From NCBI GenBank assembly GCA_030263665.1, contig SZPK01000001.1:62001-126000 (forward strand): DNA of 64,000 nt, in the 5' to 3' direction. Position 1 is the stretch's first letter, and each line of letters opens with the position of its first letter. Below, piece by piece: positions 49,747-57,857 of this stretch. Both the position numbers and the translations under genes were made by a program. This DNA is from Villigracilis sp024434165 (GTDB taxonomy: Bacteria; Chloroflexota; Anaerolineae; Anaerolineales; Villigracilaceae). The notes under the pieces were generated by a model, which did no database searches, was not told the DNA's origin, and saw nothing but the letters and a program-made list of their open reading frames with translations.

Positions 49747-50821
49747 TGGAATGGACCGTCATCCCCAAAAACACGAGAATCGCAACTTCGTTCAACAACC
49801 CGCCCCACAACCGAACCTCATGCAGATTGGCGAGAGAACCCAGCATCCGCACCGCCAGCGAAACGTGCAGAAGAATCAATTGGATATAAAACAAGGGATT
49901 GAATGAGATTTGCACGCCCAAAACAGCGGGGAAGATGATCGGCGCGTGACCGAAGATCATGGAAATGACAAAGCCCACAAAGACGGCATGAAGCGCCGCA
50001 TCATATCCCGGACCCGCAGCCTGCGCGCCCAACCCCAGGCTGATCAACCCTCCGAGCCCCATCCATGCGAATCCGAGCGCGAGGCACCAGGCGATGTAGC
50101 GCGTCAACGCCAGGGGATGGCGTAAATTCCGCCAGGCAATGTCGTTGCGAAGCGACCAGAGCGAGAATGCCAGCAGGCTGGCTCCGTTCAACCGCGCGCC
50201 CCACTGCATGTCCGATAAAAACACCAGCAGGCTGGCAAGATAAACGACCAGGATGCCGATGAAGATTCGTCCCGCCGCCGCGGAAGGACGCAGCACCCGG
50301 CTCAATTCCAGCCGCTCCCCGAGAATGGTCAGCACGAGGAACGCCTGCCAGAACATGACGATTTGAAAGATCTGCCAGCCGCCCAGCCAGAAAACGCTGC
50401 CGGCAAACCAGGCAGCCGCCCCGAACAGCATGGTGACGGTATACAGAGCCGTCTCACGGCGGGTGATCTCGACCAAAATGGCGGCGCCGCCCAAACTTGC
50501 CAGCGTCAGCAAGACCGGACCCAGCCAGAAATTTTTGATCAGCAGGGTGAAAAGGCTTCCCAGCCCGGCAAGGATGGCTGGGATGAACATCCAGCGCTGC
50601 TTCAAAGCCACGGCGCGTTCCACGGTGATGAGCGTCCCCAAAAATCCCGAAATCATCAGCGGACCGTGCGCCATGGCAAGCGACGGTGTAATGGCGGGCA
50701 GGCGCCATCCCATTCTCATCAGCCCGCCCCACAACGCAAACAAAAACGCCAGAATTGCGATTCCGAGAAACGGGACAACGGCTTTGTTCAAGCGATTCAT
50801 TGAAATGGTGGGAGGCGTCAA
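49718..50821 (-). CDS. NnrS-like multi-pass membrane protein
   Basis: A 367-residue, about 12-TM protein. Histidines in membrane segments stand out: AMAHGPLMISGFLGTLI near 49-65, YDAALHAVFVGFVISMIFGHAPII near 270-293 and LLHVSLAVRML near 312. This pattern is like NnrS/heme-copper-oxidase-fold proteins, linked to NO and nitrosative stress; assignment is tentative. Convergent with DedA, overlapping by 29 nt. No Shine-Dalgarno obvious before MTPP; MNRLNK (residue 8) may be the real start. Confidence 0.6.
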   Translation of the reverse strand: MTPPTISMNRLNKAVVPFLGIAILAFLFALWGGLMRMGWRLPAITPSLAMAHGPLMISGFLGTLITVERAVALKQRWMFIPAILAGLGSLFTLLIKNFWLGPVLLTLASLGGAAILVEITRRETALYTVTMLFGAAAWFAGSVFWLGGWQIFQIVMFWQAFLVLTILGERLELSRVLRPSAAAGRIFIGILVVYLASLLVFLSDMQWGARLNGASLLAFSLWSLRNDIAWRNLRHPLALTRYIAWCLALGFAWMGLGGLISLGLGAQAAGPGYDAALHAVFVGFVISMIFGHAPIIFPAVLGVQISFNPLFYIQLILLHVSLAVRMLGSLANLHEVRLWGGLLNEVAILVFLGMTVHSIRRSLKASV

Positions 50822-50836
50822 AGTGTGAGGCTGGAA

Positions 50837-50895
50837 ACTCGCCTTACGCCCCTCACCCTTCTCCCAATGGGAAAGAGGTGAGAGGGAAAGAATTG
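50837..50895. repeat. Half inverted-repeat element
   Basis: ACTCGCCTTACGC (50837-50849) is one 13-bp end of the family. The following CCCTCACCCTTCTCCCAATGGGAAAGAGGTGAGAGGG (in parts) matches the interior of the copy at 60935. The other end is missing, and it stops next to the SlyD gene. Confidence 0.6.
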
Positions 50896-50899
50896 CACA

Positions 50900-51388
50900 T
50901 TAATGGTGATGTCCGCCTTCGTGGACGTGCCCGTGATCCAACTCTTCGGGGGTGGGCTCGCGCAGGGCAACCACTTTCACATAAAAGTTCAAGACCGCGC
51001 CCGCAAGCGGGTGGTTGAAATCGAGTTTTACGCTCTTATCGTCGAACTCGGCAACAAAGGCGGCTTGATGGTTCCCGTCCTGGTCGGTGACGTGCAATTC
51101 CAAACCTTCCTCCAGCTGCATATCCTTGGGAAATTCGCTGCGCGGCACTTCCATGAAGGCTTCTTCATCGAACTCGCCGTAGCCGTCCTCCGGCTGGACG
51201 GTGACTTCCTTGCTGTCGCCGATCTTCATGCCCATCATTTCCCTTTCCAGACCGGGGATGATGTTTCCGTAACCCGCCAGGAATTGCAAGGGACCCGCTT
51301 CATCGGAGGAATCGAGCAATTGCCCGTCCACCGTCAATTTGTAATCCATTGAAACCACCACGCCATCCTGCACTGTATCTTTTGTCAT
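50900..51388 (-). CDS. slyD: FKBP-type peptidyl-prolyl isomerase, SlyD-like
   Basis: A 162-residue SlyD-type FKBP with inserted IF domain: MDYKLTVDGQLLDSSDEAGPLQFLAGYGNIIPGLEREMMGM (in parts), VQPEDGYGEFDEEAFMEVPRSEFP, DFNHPLAGAVLNFYVKV. The last dozen residues are HGHVHEGGHHH, a short His tail. In E. coli the His/Cys-rich tail binds nickel and serves hydrogenase maturation; a similar nickel role would suit a cell making the Ni-CO dehydrogenase at 62418 (inference). Single gene with an AAAGGAAA site. Confidence 0.92.
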   Translation of the reverse strand: MTKDTVQDGVVVSMDYKLTVDGQLLDSSDEAGPLQFLAGYGNIIPGLEREMMGMKIGDSKEVTVQPEDGYGEFDEEAFMEVPRSEFPKDMQLEEGLELHVTDQDGNHQAAFVAEFDDKSVKLDFNHPLAGAVLNFYVKVVALREPTPEELDHGHVHEGGHHH

Positions 51389-51499
51389 TTGATTTTCCTT
51401 TCGAAATTGAATGCGGTGATTGTACCAGTAAAGACCTGACGGGTTTCAAAAAATCGTCGTCTTTACCGGGCATGAATACCCTTCGGCTATAATTTGCCT

Positions 51500-52384
51500 A
51501 TGCGCCATGATTTGTGCCTGCCCTGGTATTGGGAATACGATATTGACTTCGTCCGTTTTGTCGAAAATGCCTGCCTCGAACAGGGATTGACCCTTTGGCA
51601 AATTACGCCCGACAATCTGCTCGAGTCGGTCACAGCCCTGTACAAGGGGGAGCGCGCGTTCAACGTTTTGCTTGACCGTTCGCAGGGCGATAATCGCTTT
51701 CTGCCAATCAACAATTGGGCAAGGGAATACGGCAAACGGCGCATCAATCCACCCGAACTTTCGGCATGGTCGGAAGACAAAGCCACGATGCACCTTGAAT
51801 TGATCAGCGCAGGGATTCACACGCCCTACACGATTTTGCTCCCGCCATTTCTCGAGCAGCCCGCCCTGCCGCACCTCGATCTGACCCCGCTCGGGCAGCA
51901 TTTTGTCATCAAGCCGTCGAACGAAGGCGGAGGCGAAGGCGTCATCCTCGGCGCATTCTCCTTTGACCAGATCCTGCGCGCCCGCATGGAATTTCCTGAG
52001 CAAAAATATCTCCTGCAAGCCACCGTCACGCCGCGCACGATTCAGGAACGCCCCGCCTGGTTCCGCGTTTTCTATTCGGTCGGTGAGACCTTTCCCTGTT
52101 GGTGGCATCCCCTGACCCACGTCTTTGCCATGGTGACGCCTTCCGAAGAGAACCGATACGAACTTTCGCCGCTGCGCGACATCGTGAAGCGCATCGCCTC
52201 GATCTGCAAATTGGACTGGTTCACCACCGAGATCGCCCTCACCCACGAACAGTTCGTGGTTGTGGATTACGTCAACGACCAGATTGATACGCGCATCCAA
52301 TCCAAAGCCGTGGACGGCGTCCCCGATGATGTGATCAGATATGTGGCGGCAAATCTTGTCAAACTCGCCAAGGAGTCACTATGA
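51500..52384 (+). CDS. ATP-grasp-fold protein, unknown substrate
   Basis: A 294-residue protein with ATP-grasp features: HFVIKPSNEGGGEGVILGAFSF (nucleotide-binding strand-loop near 134-155), KYLLQATVTPRTI, WFRVFYSVGETFPCWW, and the metal-site strand FVVVDYVNDQIDTR near 252-265. The family is not one I can name; relatives ligate amino acids or peptides. TATAAT (51488-51493) is 6 nt before the ATG, so leaderless. Its stop overlaps the next ATG (ATGA), so it is coupled to a P1 peptidase, which suggests synthesis and cleavage of related peptide bonds. Confidence 0.7.
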   Translation: MRHDLCLPWYWEYDIDFVRFVENACLEQGLTLWQITPDNLLESVTALYKGERAFNVLLDRSQGDNRFLPINNWAREYGKRRINPPELSAWSEDKATMHLELISAGIHTPYTILLPPFLEQPALPHLDLTPLGQHFVIKPSNEGGGEGVILGAFSFDQILRARMEFPEQKYLLQATVTPRTIQERPAWFRVFYSVGETFPCWWHPLTHVFAMVTPSEENRYELSPLRDIVKRIASICKLDWFTTEIALTHEQFVVVDYVNDQIDTRIQSKAVDGVPDDVIRYVAANLVKLAKESL

Positions 52385-53460
52385 AACGACCAAGAGCACG
52401 AGAGCTGGGAATCCCCTTTGAAGGGACCCCCGGAAAATACAACGCGATCACGGATGTGGAAGGGGTCACGGTCGGATATTCGACCATCATCGAGGGCGCA
52501 TCCGCCCGGACCGGGGTGACGGTCATCCACCCGCGCGGGGCGAAGGACCACACCCCGGCTTTTGCGGGATTCCACTCGTTCAACGGCAACGGCGAAATGA
52601 CCGGCGCGGCGTGGGTGGAGGAAGGCGGAGTGCTGGAGGGTCCGATTGGAATTACGAACACGCACAGCGTCGGCGCGGTACATGATGGCATCATCCGCTG
52701 GCAGGCGCGGAATGACGCGCTCGATCACAAATGGTCCTGCCCGGTGGTGGCGGAAACGGCAGACGCCTGGCTGAACGATATGAACGCTTTCTACGTGGAA
52801 GAAAGGCATGTCTCCCATGCGCTTGATACTGCCAAAGGCGGCGCAATCGAAGAGGGCAATGTGGGCGGCGGGACGGGGATGTTATGTTACGAATTCAAGG
52901 GCGGCACGGGCACATCTTCGCGCAAACTGCCGGAGAAATTCGGCGGCTGGACGGTGGGCGTGCTGGCGCAGACCAACTTCGGCAGGCGTTATCAATTGAC
53001 CGTTGCGGGCGTGCCGGTGGGTCATTCCCTGAAAGCCGATGCGCCGCTCACCAGCGGCGAGCATCCGTTTCGCGTTGGAGACGGCTCGCTGATCGTGATC
53101 GTCGCCACCGATGCGCCGCTCATGCCGCATCAACTCAAACGGGTGGCGCGGCGTGTCACCCTCGGCATGGCGCGGACGGGTTCGCTGGGCGGCAACGGCA
53201 GCGGGGATATTTTCCTGGCATTCTCCACTGCGAATCCGCAGGCAATGCGCGCCAACGAAAAGGGAATGACCTCGCTCCAGGCTCTCTCCAACGACCATCT
53301 CGACCCGATTCTGTTTGCGGCGGTCTACGCCACGGAAGAAGCCATCATCAATTCGCTGGTCGCGGCGGAGGATATGACCGGTCATAACGGCTTCAGCGTG
53401 AAGGCGCTGCCGCATGAGGAGTTGCGAGAGTTATTGAAACAACATAATCGCCTGAAGTAA
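52381..53460 (+). CDS. P1 family peptidase (DmpA/BapA-type aminopeptidase)
   Basis: A 359-residue N-terminal-nucleophile peptidase: ARELGIPFEGTPGKYNAITDVEGVTVGYSTI, GPIGITNTHSVGAVHDGI, NVGGGTGMLCYEFKGGTGTSSR, and the region RTGSLGGNGSGDIFLAFSTANP near 260-281. The family self-cleaves before a catalytic Ser (here GNGSGDIF), giving two chains that remove N-terminal L-, D- or beta-amino acids. No signal peptide. Translationally coupled to the ATP-grasp gene. Confidence 0.9.
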   Translation: MKRPRARELGIPFEGTPGKYNAITDVEGVTVGYSTIIEGASARTGVTVIHPRGAKDHTPAFAGFHSFNGNGEMTGAAWVEEGGVLEGPIGITNTHSVGAVHDGIIRWQARNDALDHKWSCPVVAETADAWLNDMNAFYVEERHVSHALDTAKGGAIEEGNVGGGTGMLCYEFKGGTGTSSRKLPEKFGGWTVGVLAQTNFGRRYQLTVAGVPVGHSLKADAPLTSGEHPFRVGDGSLIVIVATDAPLMPHQLKRVARRVTLGMARTGSLGGNGSGDIFLAFSTANPQAMRANEKGMTSLQALSNDHLDPILFAAVYATEEAIINSLVAAEDMTGHNGFSVKALPHEELRELLKQHNRLK

Positions 53461-53549
53461 CTCATGTTACACGGCAGGGGGTTCCGTTTGCGTTTCTCAT
53501 GAGGATGGGGGAATGCTATCAACCCTTGGGGGTGAATTTTGGATTCCCC

Positions 53550-53597
53550 TTGACAGGAATCAATATATAAATTATTATATATCAATAATTATATATT
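53550..53597 (+). promoter_or_regulatory. PadR-type promoter with AT-rich dyad
   Basis: TTGACA (53550-53555), 17 nt, TATTAT (53573-53578). The sequence ATATATAAATTAT...ATAATTATATAT (53563-53596) forms a dyad over the -10 box, in the style of PadR operators (ATGT/ATAT-rich). Suggests autorepression. Confidence 0.65.
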
Positions 53598-53607
53598 AGG
53601 TTGCGAT

Positions 53608-54159
53608 ATGCTTGACTATGCCCTGCTCGGATTCCTCAATTACGGCTCCATGACTGGCTATGAACTCAAACAGAATATGGAGGGTTCAACGTCCCACTTT
53701 TGGACTGCCAAACTCAGCCAGATTTACACCACCCTGAAGGCGATGGAGAAGAAGGGCTGGGTACGCTCCAGTATCCAGGCGCAGAAGGAGCGCCCGGACA
53801 AACGGGTGTACACCATCACCGCGGAAGGCAGAAGCAGTCTGCAGAAATGGCTGGCTGAACCGTTGACCGAACTCGCGCACCACAAAAATACCCTGCTCCT
53901 CAAACTCTTCTTCGCCGCGCAAACAGACCGCGAGACAACGCTCGCGCTGCTGCATTTGCAGAAGAACCTGCATCAACGCCAGGCTGACTTTTACCGCACA
54001 AAATCCCGCGACCTGATTCAAAGCATCGTGCAGCGAAGCCCGGCGCTCGAAAAGGAAGTAATCTTCTGGGAAGCCACCCGGCGCTTTGGAGAATTGTATG
54101 AGGAGATGTATGTGAACTGGCTGGATGAGACCATCAAATCATTGGAAGAAAAGTTGTAA
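53608..54159 (+). CDS. PadR family transcriptional regulator
   Basis: A 183-residue winged-helix regulator: LDYALLGFLNYGSMTGYELKQNM, WTAKLSQIYTTLKAMEKKGWV and RPDKRVYTITAEGRSSLQKWL form the PadR N-domain; the Vir/PadR C-domain is helical and dimerises (LTELAHHKNTLLLKLFFA). The dyad over its promoter suggests autoregulation; the DUF2269 membrane protein and the ABC-2 exporter downstream are likely targets. Confidence 0.9.
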   Translation: MLDYALLGFLNYGSMTGYELKQNMEGSTSHFWTAKLSQIYTTLKAMEKKGWVRSSIQAQKERPDKRVYTITAEGRSSLQKWLAEPLTELAHHKNTLLLKLFFAAQTDRETTLALLHLQKNLHQRQADFYRTKSRDLIQSIVQRSPALEKEVIFWEATRRFGELYEEMYVNWLDETIKSLEEKL

Positions 54160-54280
54160 ACGCATTTGGCAGGAGCGATCCGTCAAGGTTGGGCAGGGGA
54201 TTTCCCACGCGCTGGGCGGGTCGCCCGTACAAAGAATAACAAATTGCGCAAGTGAATTACAAGTATCGAAGGAAACGAGA

Positions 54281-54763
54281 ATGACATATCTTATCTTTAA
54301 GTTGATTCACGTGATCGCTGTCGTCCTGTTTTTGGGGAACATCATCACCGGCTTATTCTGGAAGTTCCATGCGGATGGGACCCGCGACCCAAAAGTGATT
54401 GCCCACACCTTCGCAGGGATCATCCGCGCCGACCGTTGGTTTACAGTTCCCAGCATCATGATCATCGTCGCGGCGGGAATTGGCGCGGCAATTCAGGCTC
54501 GGTTTCCAATTCTTGGCACAGGCTGGATTTTCTGGTCCATTGTGCTGTTCTCGATCTCAGGGATTATCTTTTCAGCCAGGGTTGCGCCCTTGCAGGTTCG
54601 CATTCGGGACCTGGCTCTCAAGGGCGCGGAAAAAGAAGAAATGGACTGGTATCTTTATCACAGGCTTTCCCGCTCGTGGGAGTTTTGGGGACTGGCGGCA
54701 ACCGTCACCCCAATAGCGGCAGTCGCGTTGATGGTGCTCAAGCCCGCCCTGCCGGGTTTGTAA
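54281..54763 (+). CDS. DUF2269 integral membrane protein
   Basis: A 160-residue four-TM protein of the DUF2269 family: LIFKLIHVIAVVLFLGNIITGLFWK (His in TM1), ADRWFTVPSIMIIVAAGIG, GWIFWSIVLFSISGIIFSARVAPLQ, and a last TM. Function unknown; conserved His residues hint at heme or metal. AAGGAAACGAG precedes the ATG. It follows the PadR gene by 120 nt; that gap holds TTGGCAGGAGCGATCC...GGCGGGTCGCCCGTAC, a repeat remnant. Confidence 0.82.
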   Translation: MTYLIFKLIHVIAVVLFLGNIITGLFWKFHADGTRDPKVIAHTFAGIIRADRWFTVPSIMIIVAAGIGAAIQARFPILGTGWIFWSIVLFSISGIIFSARVAPLQVRIRDLALKGAEKEEMDWYLYHRLSRSWEFWGLAATVTPIAAVALMVLKPALPGL

Positions 54764-55202
54764 AAGGTTCGCTCAAGCCGCCATCTTCGCCGCCGAGAAA
54801 AGTGCCGCGGAGAGGTACGCCGTCCAGAGCAAGCAGGGCAGATTCTCCAAGCAGGTCGTGAGTACTACCATTGATACTTTTGCCCAAACCCTCCGTACAT
54901 CAAACAGAGTTTGTCCCTCGCTTTACGCAGCAGAGGCGACCCGCCCGGCGAAATAAAATGCCTTGCTCAACCCTGACGGGTCCGCCCCTGCTATGCCTGA
55001 TAAGAATTAACTCAAGTTGCCGCCTTCCAATAGATTTTCTAGGTTCCCCGCCCAAAGCCCCCACCCTGCCCTCTCCCATCGGGAGAGGGGGAAGTCATCC
55101 CAGAATATATAACCTTGTTTGGGATGAGGGAAGCCTCTTGAAACCAAGGCAGCAACTCGGGTGAATTATGTTCGCATGGTGAGTTAGTCATTGGAGGAAC
55201 GC
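54764..55202. repeat. Gene-free stretch with repeat fragments
   Basis: Holds CTTTACGCAGCAGAGGCGACCCG (54929-54951) and GGGTCCGCCCCTGC (54985-55000), matching blocks of the element at 56182; then CCCTGCCCTCTCCCATCGGGAGAGGG (55067-55090), the same hairpin as at 6795 and 60960. No gene. The ABC ATPase promoter was not identified; TTGGAGGA lies just before its ATG. Confidence 0.55.
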
Positions 55203-56147
55203 ATGTCCAATATTCTCGAAGTACAAAACCTGGTCAAGAAATACGGGGACTTCACCGCCGTCAAAGGGATTTCGTTCGACATCAAGGAAGGCGAAATTTT
55301 CAGCCTGCTGGGACCCAACGGCGCAGGCAAAACCACCACCATTTCGATGCTCTCCACGCTCTATGCGCCCACCACCGGCGACGCCGCCATTGCAGGTCAT
55401 TCCATCGCCAAAGAGCCGATGAATGTCAGGCGGATGATCGGCGTTGTGCCCCAGGAGATCGCCCTATACGAAGACCTGACCGCGCGCGAGAACCTCCTCT
55501 TCTGGGGGCAGATGTACGGCTTGAGCGGCAAATCCCTCGCCGCCCGCGTGGATGAAGTGCTGGAGCAGATCGGCTTGACCGACAAGGCAAAGGACCGCGT
55601 CAAGACCTACTCCGGCGGGATGAAGCGCCGCGTCAACATTGGCGTGGGGTTGCTCCACAAACCGAAACTGCTCTTCATGGACGAACCCACCGTCGGCATT
55701 GACCCGCAATCCCGCCGCGCAATTTTGGACACGGTCAAAGACCTGAACAGGCAGGGCATGACCGTCCTCTACACCACGCACTACATGGAAGAAGCCGAGG
55801 AACTCTCCGACCGGGTCGGCATCATTGACCACGGCAGGTTGATCGCCATCGGCACGCAAAAGGAACTGACCAGGCAGGTCGGCGAGACCGAGACGCTCCT
55901 CCTGCATATCGGCGAGCACGACGACCCTGAGGCGCTGGCGGCGGCGTTCAAAGGCATCACAGACGTGCTGGAAGCCAACGTCATCAACCATGAGGTTTCG
56001 GTCATCACCCACTCCGCCAAGGACGTGCTGGCATCGGTCATCGGCAAAGCCAACGAACGCGGAATCAAAATCCATTCGATTGACATCCACGAGCCGAACC
56101 TCGAGGCGGTGTTTTTGCACCTGACGGGCAGAGCGCTCAGGGATTAA
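55203..56147 (+). CDS. ABC-2 exporter ATPase
   Basis: A 314-residue DrrA/CcmA-type ATPase: Walker A LLGPNGAGKTTTISML near residues 38-53, Q-loop VVPQEIALYEDLT, signature YSGGMKRRVNIGVGLLHKP, Walker B LLFMDEPTVGIDPQSRR, H-switch TTHYMEEAEEL. A C-terminal DUF4162-like domain follows residue 220. It energises the two permeases downstream. The ATG at 55203 follows GGAGG; an in-frame ATG at 55191 is less likely. Confidence 0.93.
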   Translation: MSNILEVQNLVKKYGDFTAVKGISFDIKEGEIFSLLGPNGAGKTTTISMLSTLYAPTTGDAAIAGHSIAKEPMNVRRMIGVVPQEIALYEDLTARENLLFWGQMYGLSGKSLAARVDEVLEQIGLTDKAKDRVKTYSGGMKRRVNIGVGLLHKPKLLFMDEPTVGIDPQSRRAILDTVKDLNRQGMTVLYTTHYMEEAEELSDRVGIIDHGRLIAIGTQKELTRQVGETETLLLHIGEHDDPEALAAAFKGITDVLEANVINHEVSVITHSAKDVLASVIGKANERGIKIHSIDIHEPNLEAVFLHLTGRALRD

Positions 56148-56181
56148 GAGCATTGAATGATTGGAGAATTATAGGTTACTC

Positions 56182-56315
56182 ACTCACCTTACGCGATTTT
56201 GTCGCAGGGGCGACCCGTTTGAGCAAAACAGACAGCCAATCTGCAAGAAAGGGTTGCCCTGCCCCAGACATTTGGCAAAAACATGGATGGTCCGCCCTTG
56301 CCGCGTAAGGTGAGT
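56182..56315. mobile_element. Inverted-repeat element (MITE-like), copy 3
   Basis: Perfect 13-bp ends ACTCACCTTACGC (56182-56194) and GCGTAAGGTGAGT (56303-56315). Flanks TACTC and TGCTC match at 4 of 5. Interior (GCAGGGGCGACCCG, GACAGCCAATCTGCAAG, GGTCCGCCCTTGC) differs from copies 1 and 2, so members share ends but not cores. Lies between the ATPase and first permease genes. Confidence 0.78.
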
Positions 56316-56382
56316 TGCTCAATTACCGCAAACCAATTCTCCACTTCCCGATCTCACTTCTCATTTTCACATCGGAGTCAAC

Positions 56383-57651
56383 ATGTTGAAACTCCTCCTG
56401 ATCGGCATCAAAGACCTAAAAATCGTCTTCCGCGACCGCGCGGCATTGATCATGATGCTCCTCGCGCCGTTCCTGCTCACGTTCGGCATGGGGCTGGTCA
56501 CCGGGCGCTTCAGCGGAAGTTCATCCGGCATATCGGATATCCCCGTCGTCATCGTCAACCAGGATGAAGGCGAACTCGGCAAGGCATTGGTGGATGTCTT
56601 CAACTCGGAGGAATTGGCTGAATTGGTCGAACCAGTCTCCGGGTCCGAGCCGGAGGCGGCGCGCCGGCTTGTGGAGGAAGACGAGGTTGCTGCGGTGATC
56701 ATTATCCCGGCAGGGTTCACAGACAGCGTCATCCCACAGCGCGAGGATTTTGCAACGGGCGGCGCAAACAGCGATGATGCCGTAAAAATCGAAATCCATG
56801 TCAACCCCACCCGCCCCACCAGCGCGGGCATCGTCAAATCCATTGTGGATGAATACCTCAGCCGCATCGAAGAAGGGCGCATTGGCGGCGAAACCGCCAT
56901 CATCCAAATGCTGGCGAGCGGGCGCATCACGCCGGATATGGCGGAAGCCGCAGGCGAAGAGATGGGGCAGCGCCTGCAAGACAGCCCAACCGACGACGCA
57001 TTGGCAATTGCGCTCATTACATCCACAGCCGCAGGCGAGGAAGTGGAATTCGATATTCTTGCCTACATCGCGCCGGGCATGGCTTTGCTTTTTCTGATGT
57101 ACACCGTCAGTCACGGTGGGCGTTCGATCCTCGCGGAAAAGTCGCAAGGCACGCTGCCGCGGCTGCTGGTCTCGCCCACAACTTCGGCGCAAATTTTGGG
57201 CGGCAAAGTGTTCGGCATTTTTCTCACCGGCGCGGCGCAGATGTTCATCCTCATCGGCAGCACGTCCCTGCTCTTTCAATTGAAATGGGGCGACCCGCTG
57301 GCGGTGGTCGCGCTCGTGCTTGCCGCCGTCTTCGGCGCGACAGGCTGGGGCATGTTGATCACCGCCCTGGCGCGCACTCCTTCACAGGTGGGCAGCATCG
57401 GCTCGGCGGTGATGTTGATCTTTGGGATTCTGGGCGGGAGTTTCATCAACCTCGAACAGATGCCGCCCATCGTGCAGACGTTGAGCCGCATCACGCCGAA
57501 TTCGTGGGCGCTGGATGGATTCACCACCCTCGCCCTCGGCGGGACTCTGACGCATCTTTCCGCGTCGGTCACTGCCCTGCTGACGATGGGGCTGATCCTG
57601 TTTGTGAGTTCGGTCGCGCTGTTTGGAAGGAAGAATTTGGTGCAGAAATGA
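56383..57651 (+). CDS. ABC-2 type permease
   Basis: A 422-residue permease: TM1 (ALIMMLLAPFLLTFGMGLV), a large outside domain of about 190 residues, then five TM segments from residue 222 (FDILAYIAPGMALLFLMYTVSHGGRSILAEKSQGTLPRLLVSP in parts, MGLILFVSSVALF at the end). ABC-2 proteins export drugs, lipids or polysaccharides. Works with the ATPase at 55203 and probably dimerises with the next permease. Confidence 0.9.
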   Translation: MLKLLLIGIKDLKIVFRDRAALIMMLLAPFLLTFGMGLVTGRFSGSSSGISDIPVVIVNQDEGELGKALVDVFNSEELAELVEPVSGSEPEAARRLVEEDEVAAVIIIPAGFTDSVIPQREDFATGGANSDDAVKIEIHVNPTRPTSAGIVKSIVDEYLSRIEEGRIGGETAIIQMLASGRITPDMAEAAGEEMGQRLQDSPTDDALAIALITSTAAGEEVEFDILAYIAPGMALLFLMYTVSHGGRSILAEKSQGTLPRLLVSPTTSAQILGGKVFGIFLTGAAQMFILIGSTSLLFQLKWGDPLAVVALVLAAVFGATGWGMLITALARTPSQVGSIGSAVMLIFGILGGSFINLEQMPPIVQTLSRITPNSWALDGFTTLALGGTLTHLSASVTALLTMGLILFVSSVALFGRKNLVQK

Positions 57652-57656
57652 TTCAA

Positions 57657-57740
57657 TGTCATTGCGAGGAGTGACGCCTTAGCGCCGCGATGAAGCAATC
57701 CCCAATTACCTGTGAGATTGCTTCGCGGCTCGCAATAACA
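57657..57740. repeat. TGTCATTGCGAG inverted-repeat element
   Basis: TGTCATTGCGAG (57657-57668) and CTCGCAATAACA (57729-57740) form the ends; GAAGCAATC...GAGATTGCTTC lies inside. Part of the right half is repeated at 57805-57845. The sequence belongs to a repeat type common in environmental bacterial genomes. The 206-nt gap between the two permease genes contains little else besides GC-rich CGGCGGGGACGCCGC. Confidence 0.65.
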
Positions 57741-57857
57741 TTAGACCTCTTGTATAAGTGCTCCCGCCGCAGTCCTCGGCGGCGGGGACGCCGCTTTGAG
57801 CAAGGTAAAAGATTGCTTCGCCACTTCGCGGCTCGCAATGATATTGATGGAGTTACC

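Noticed and set aside
57690..57857. N-terminal extension of the second ABC-2 permease
   Set aside because: Translates the TGTCATTGCGAG repeat; a proper start with ribosome site exists at 57858.
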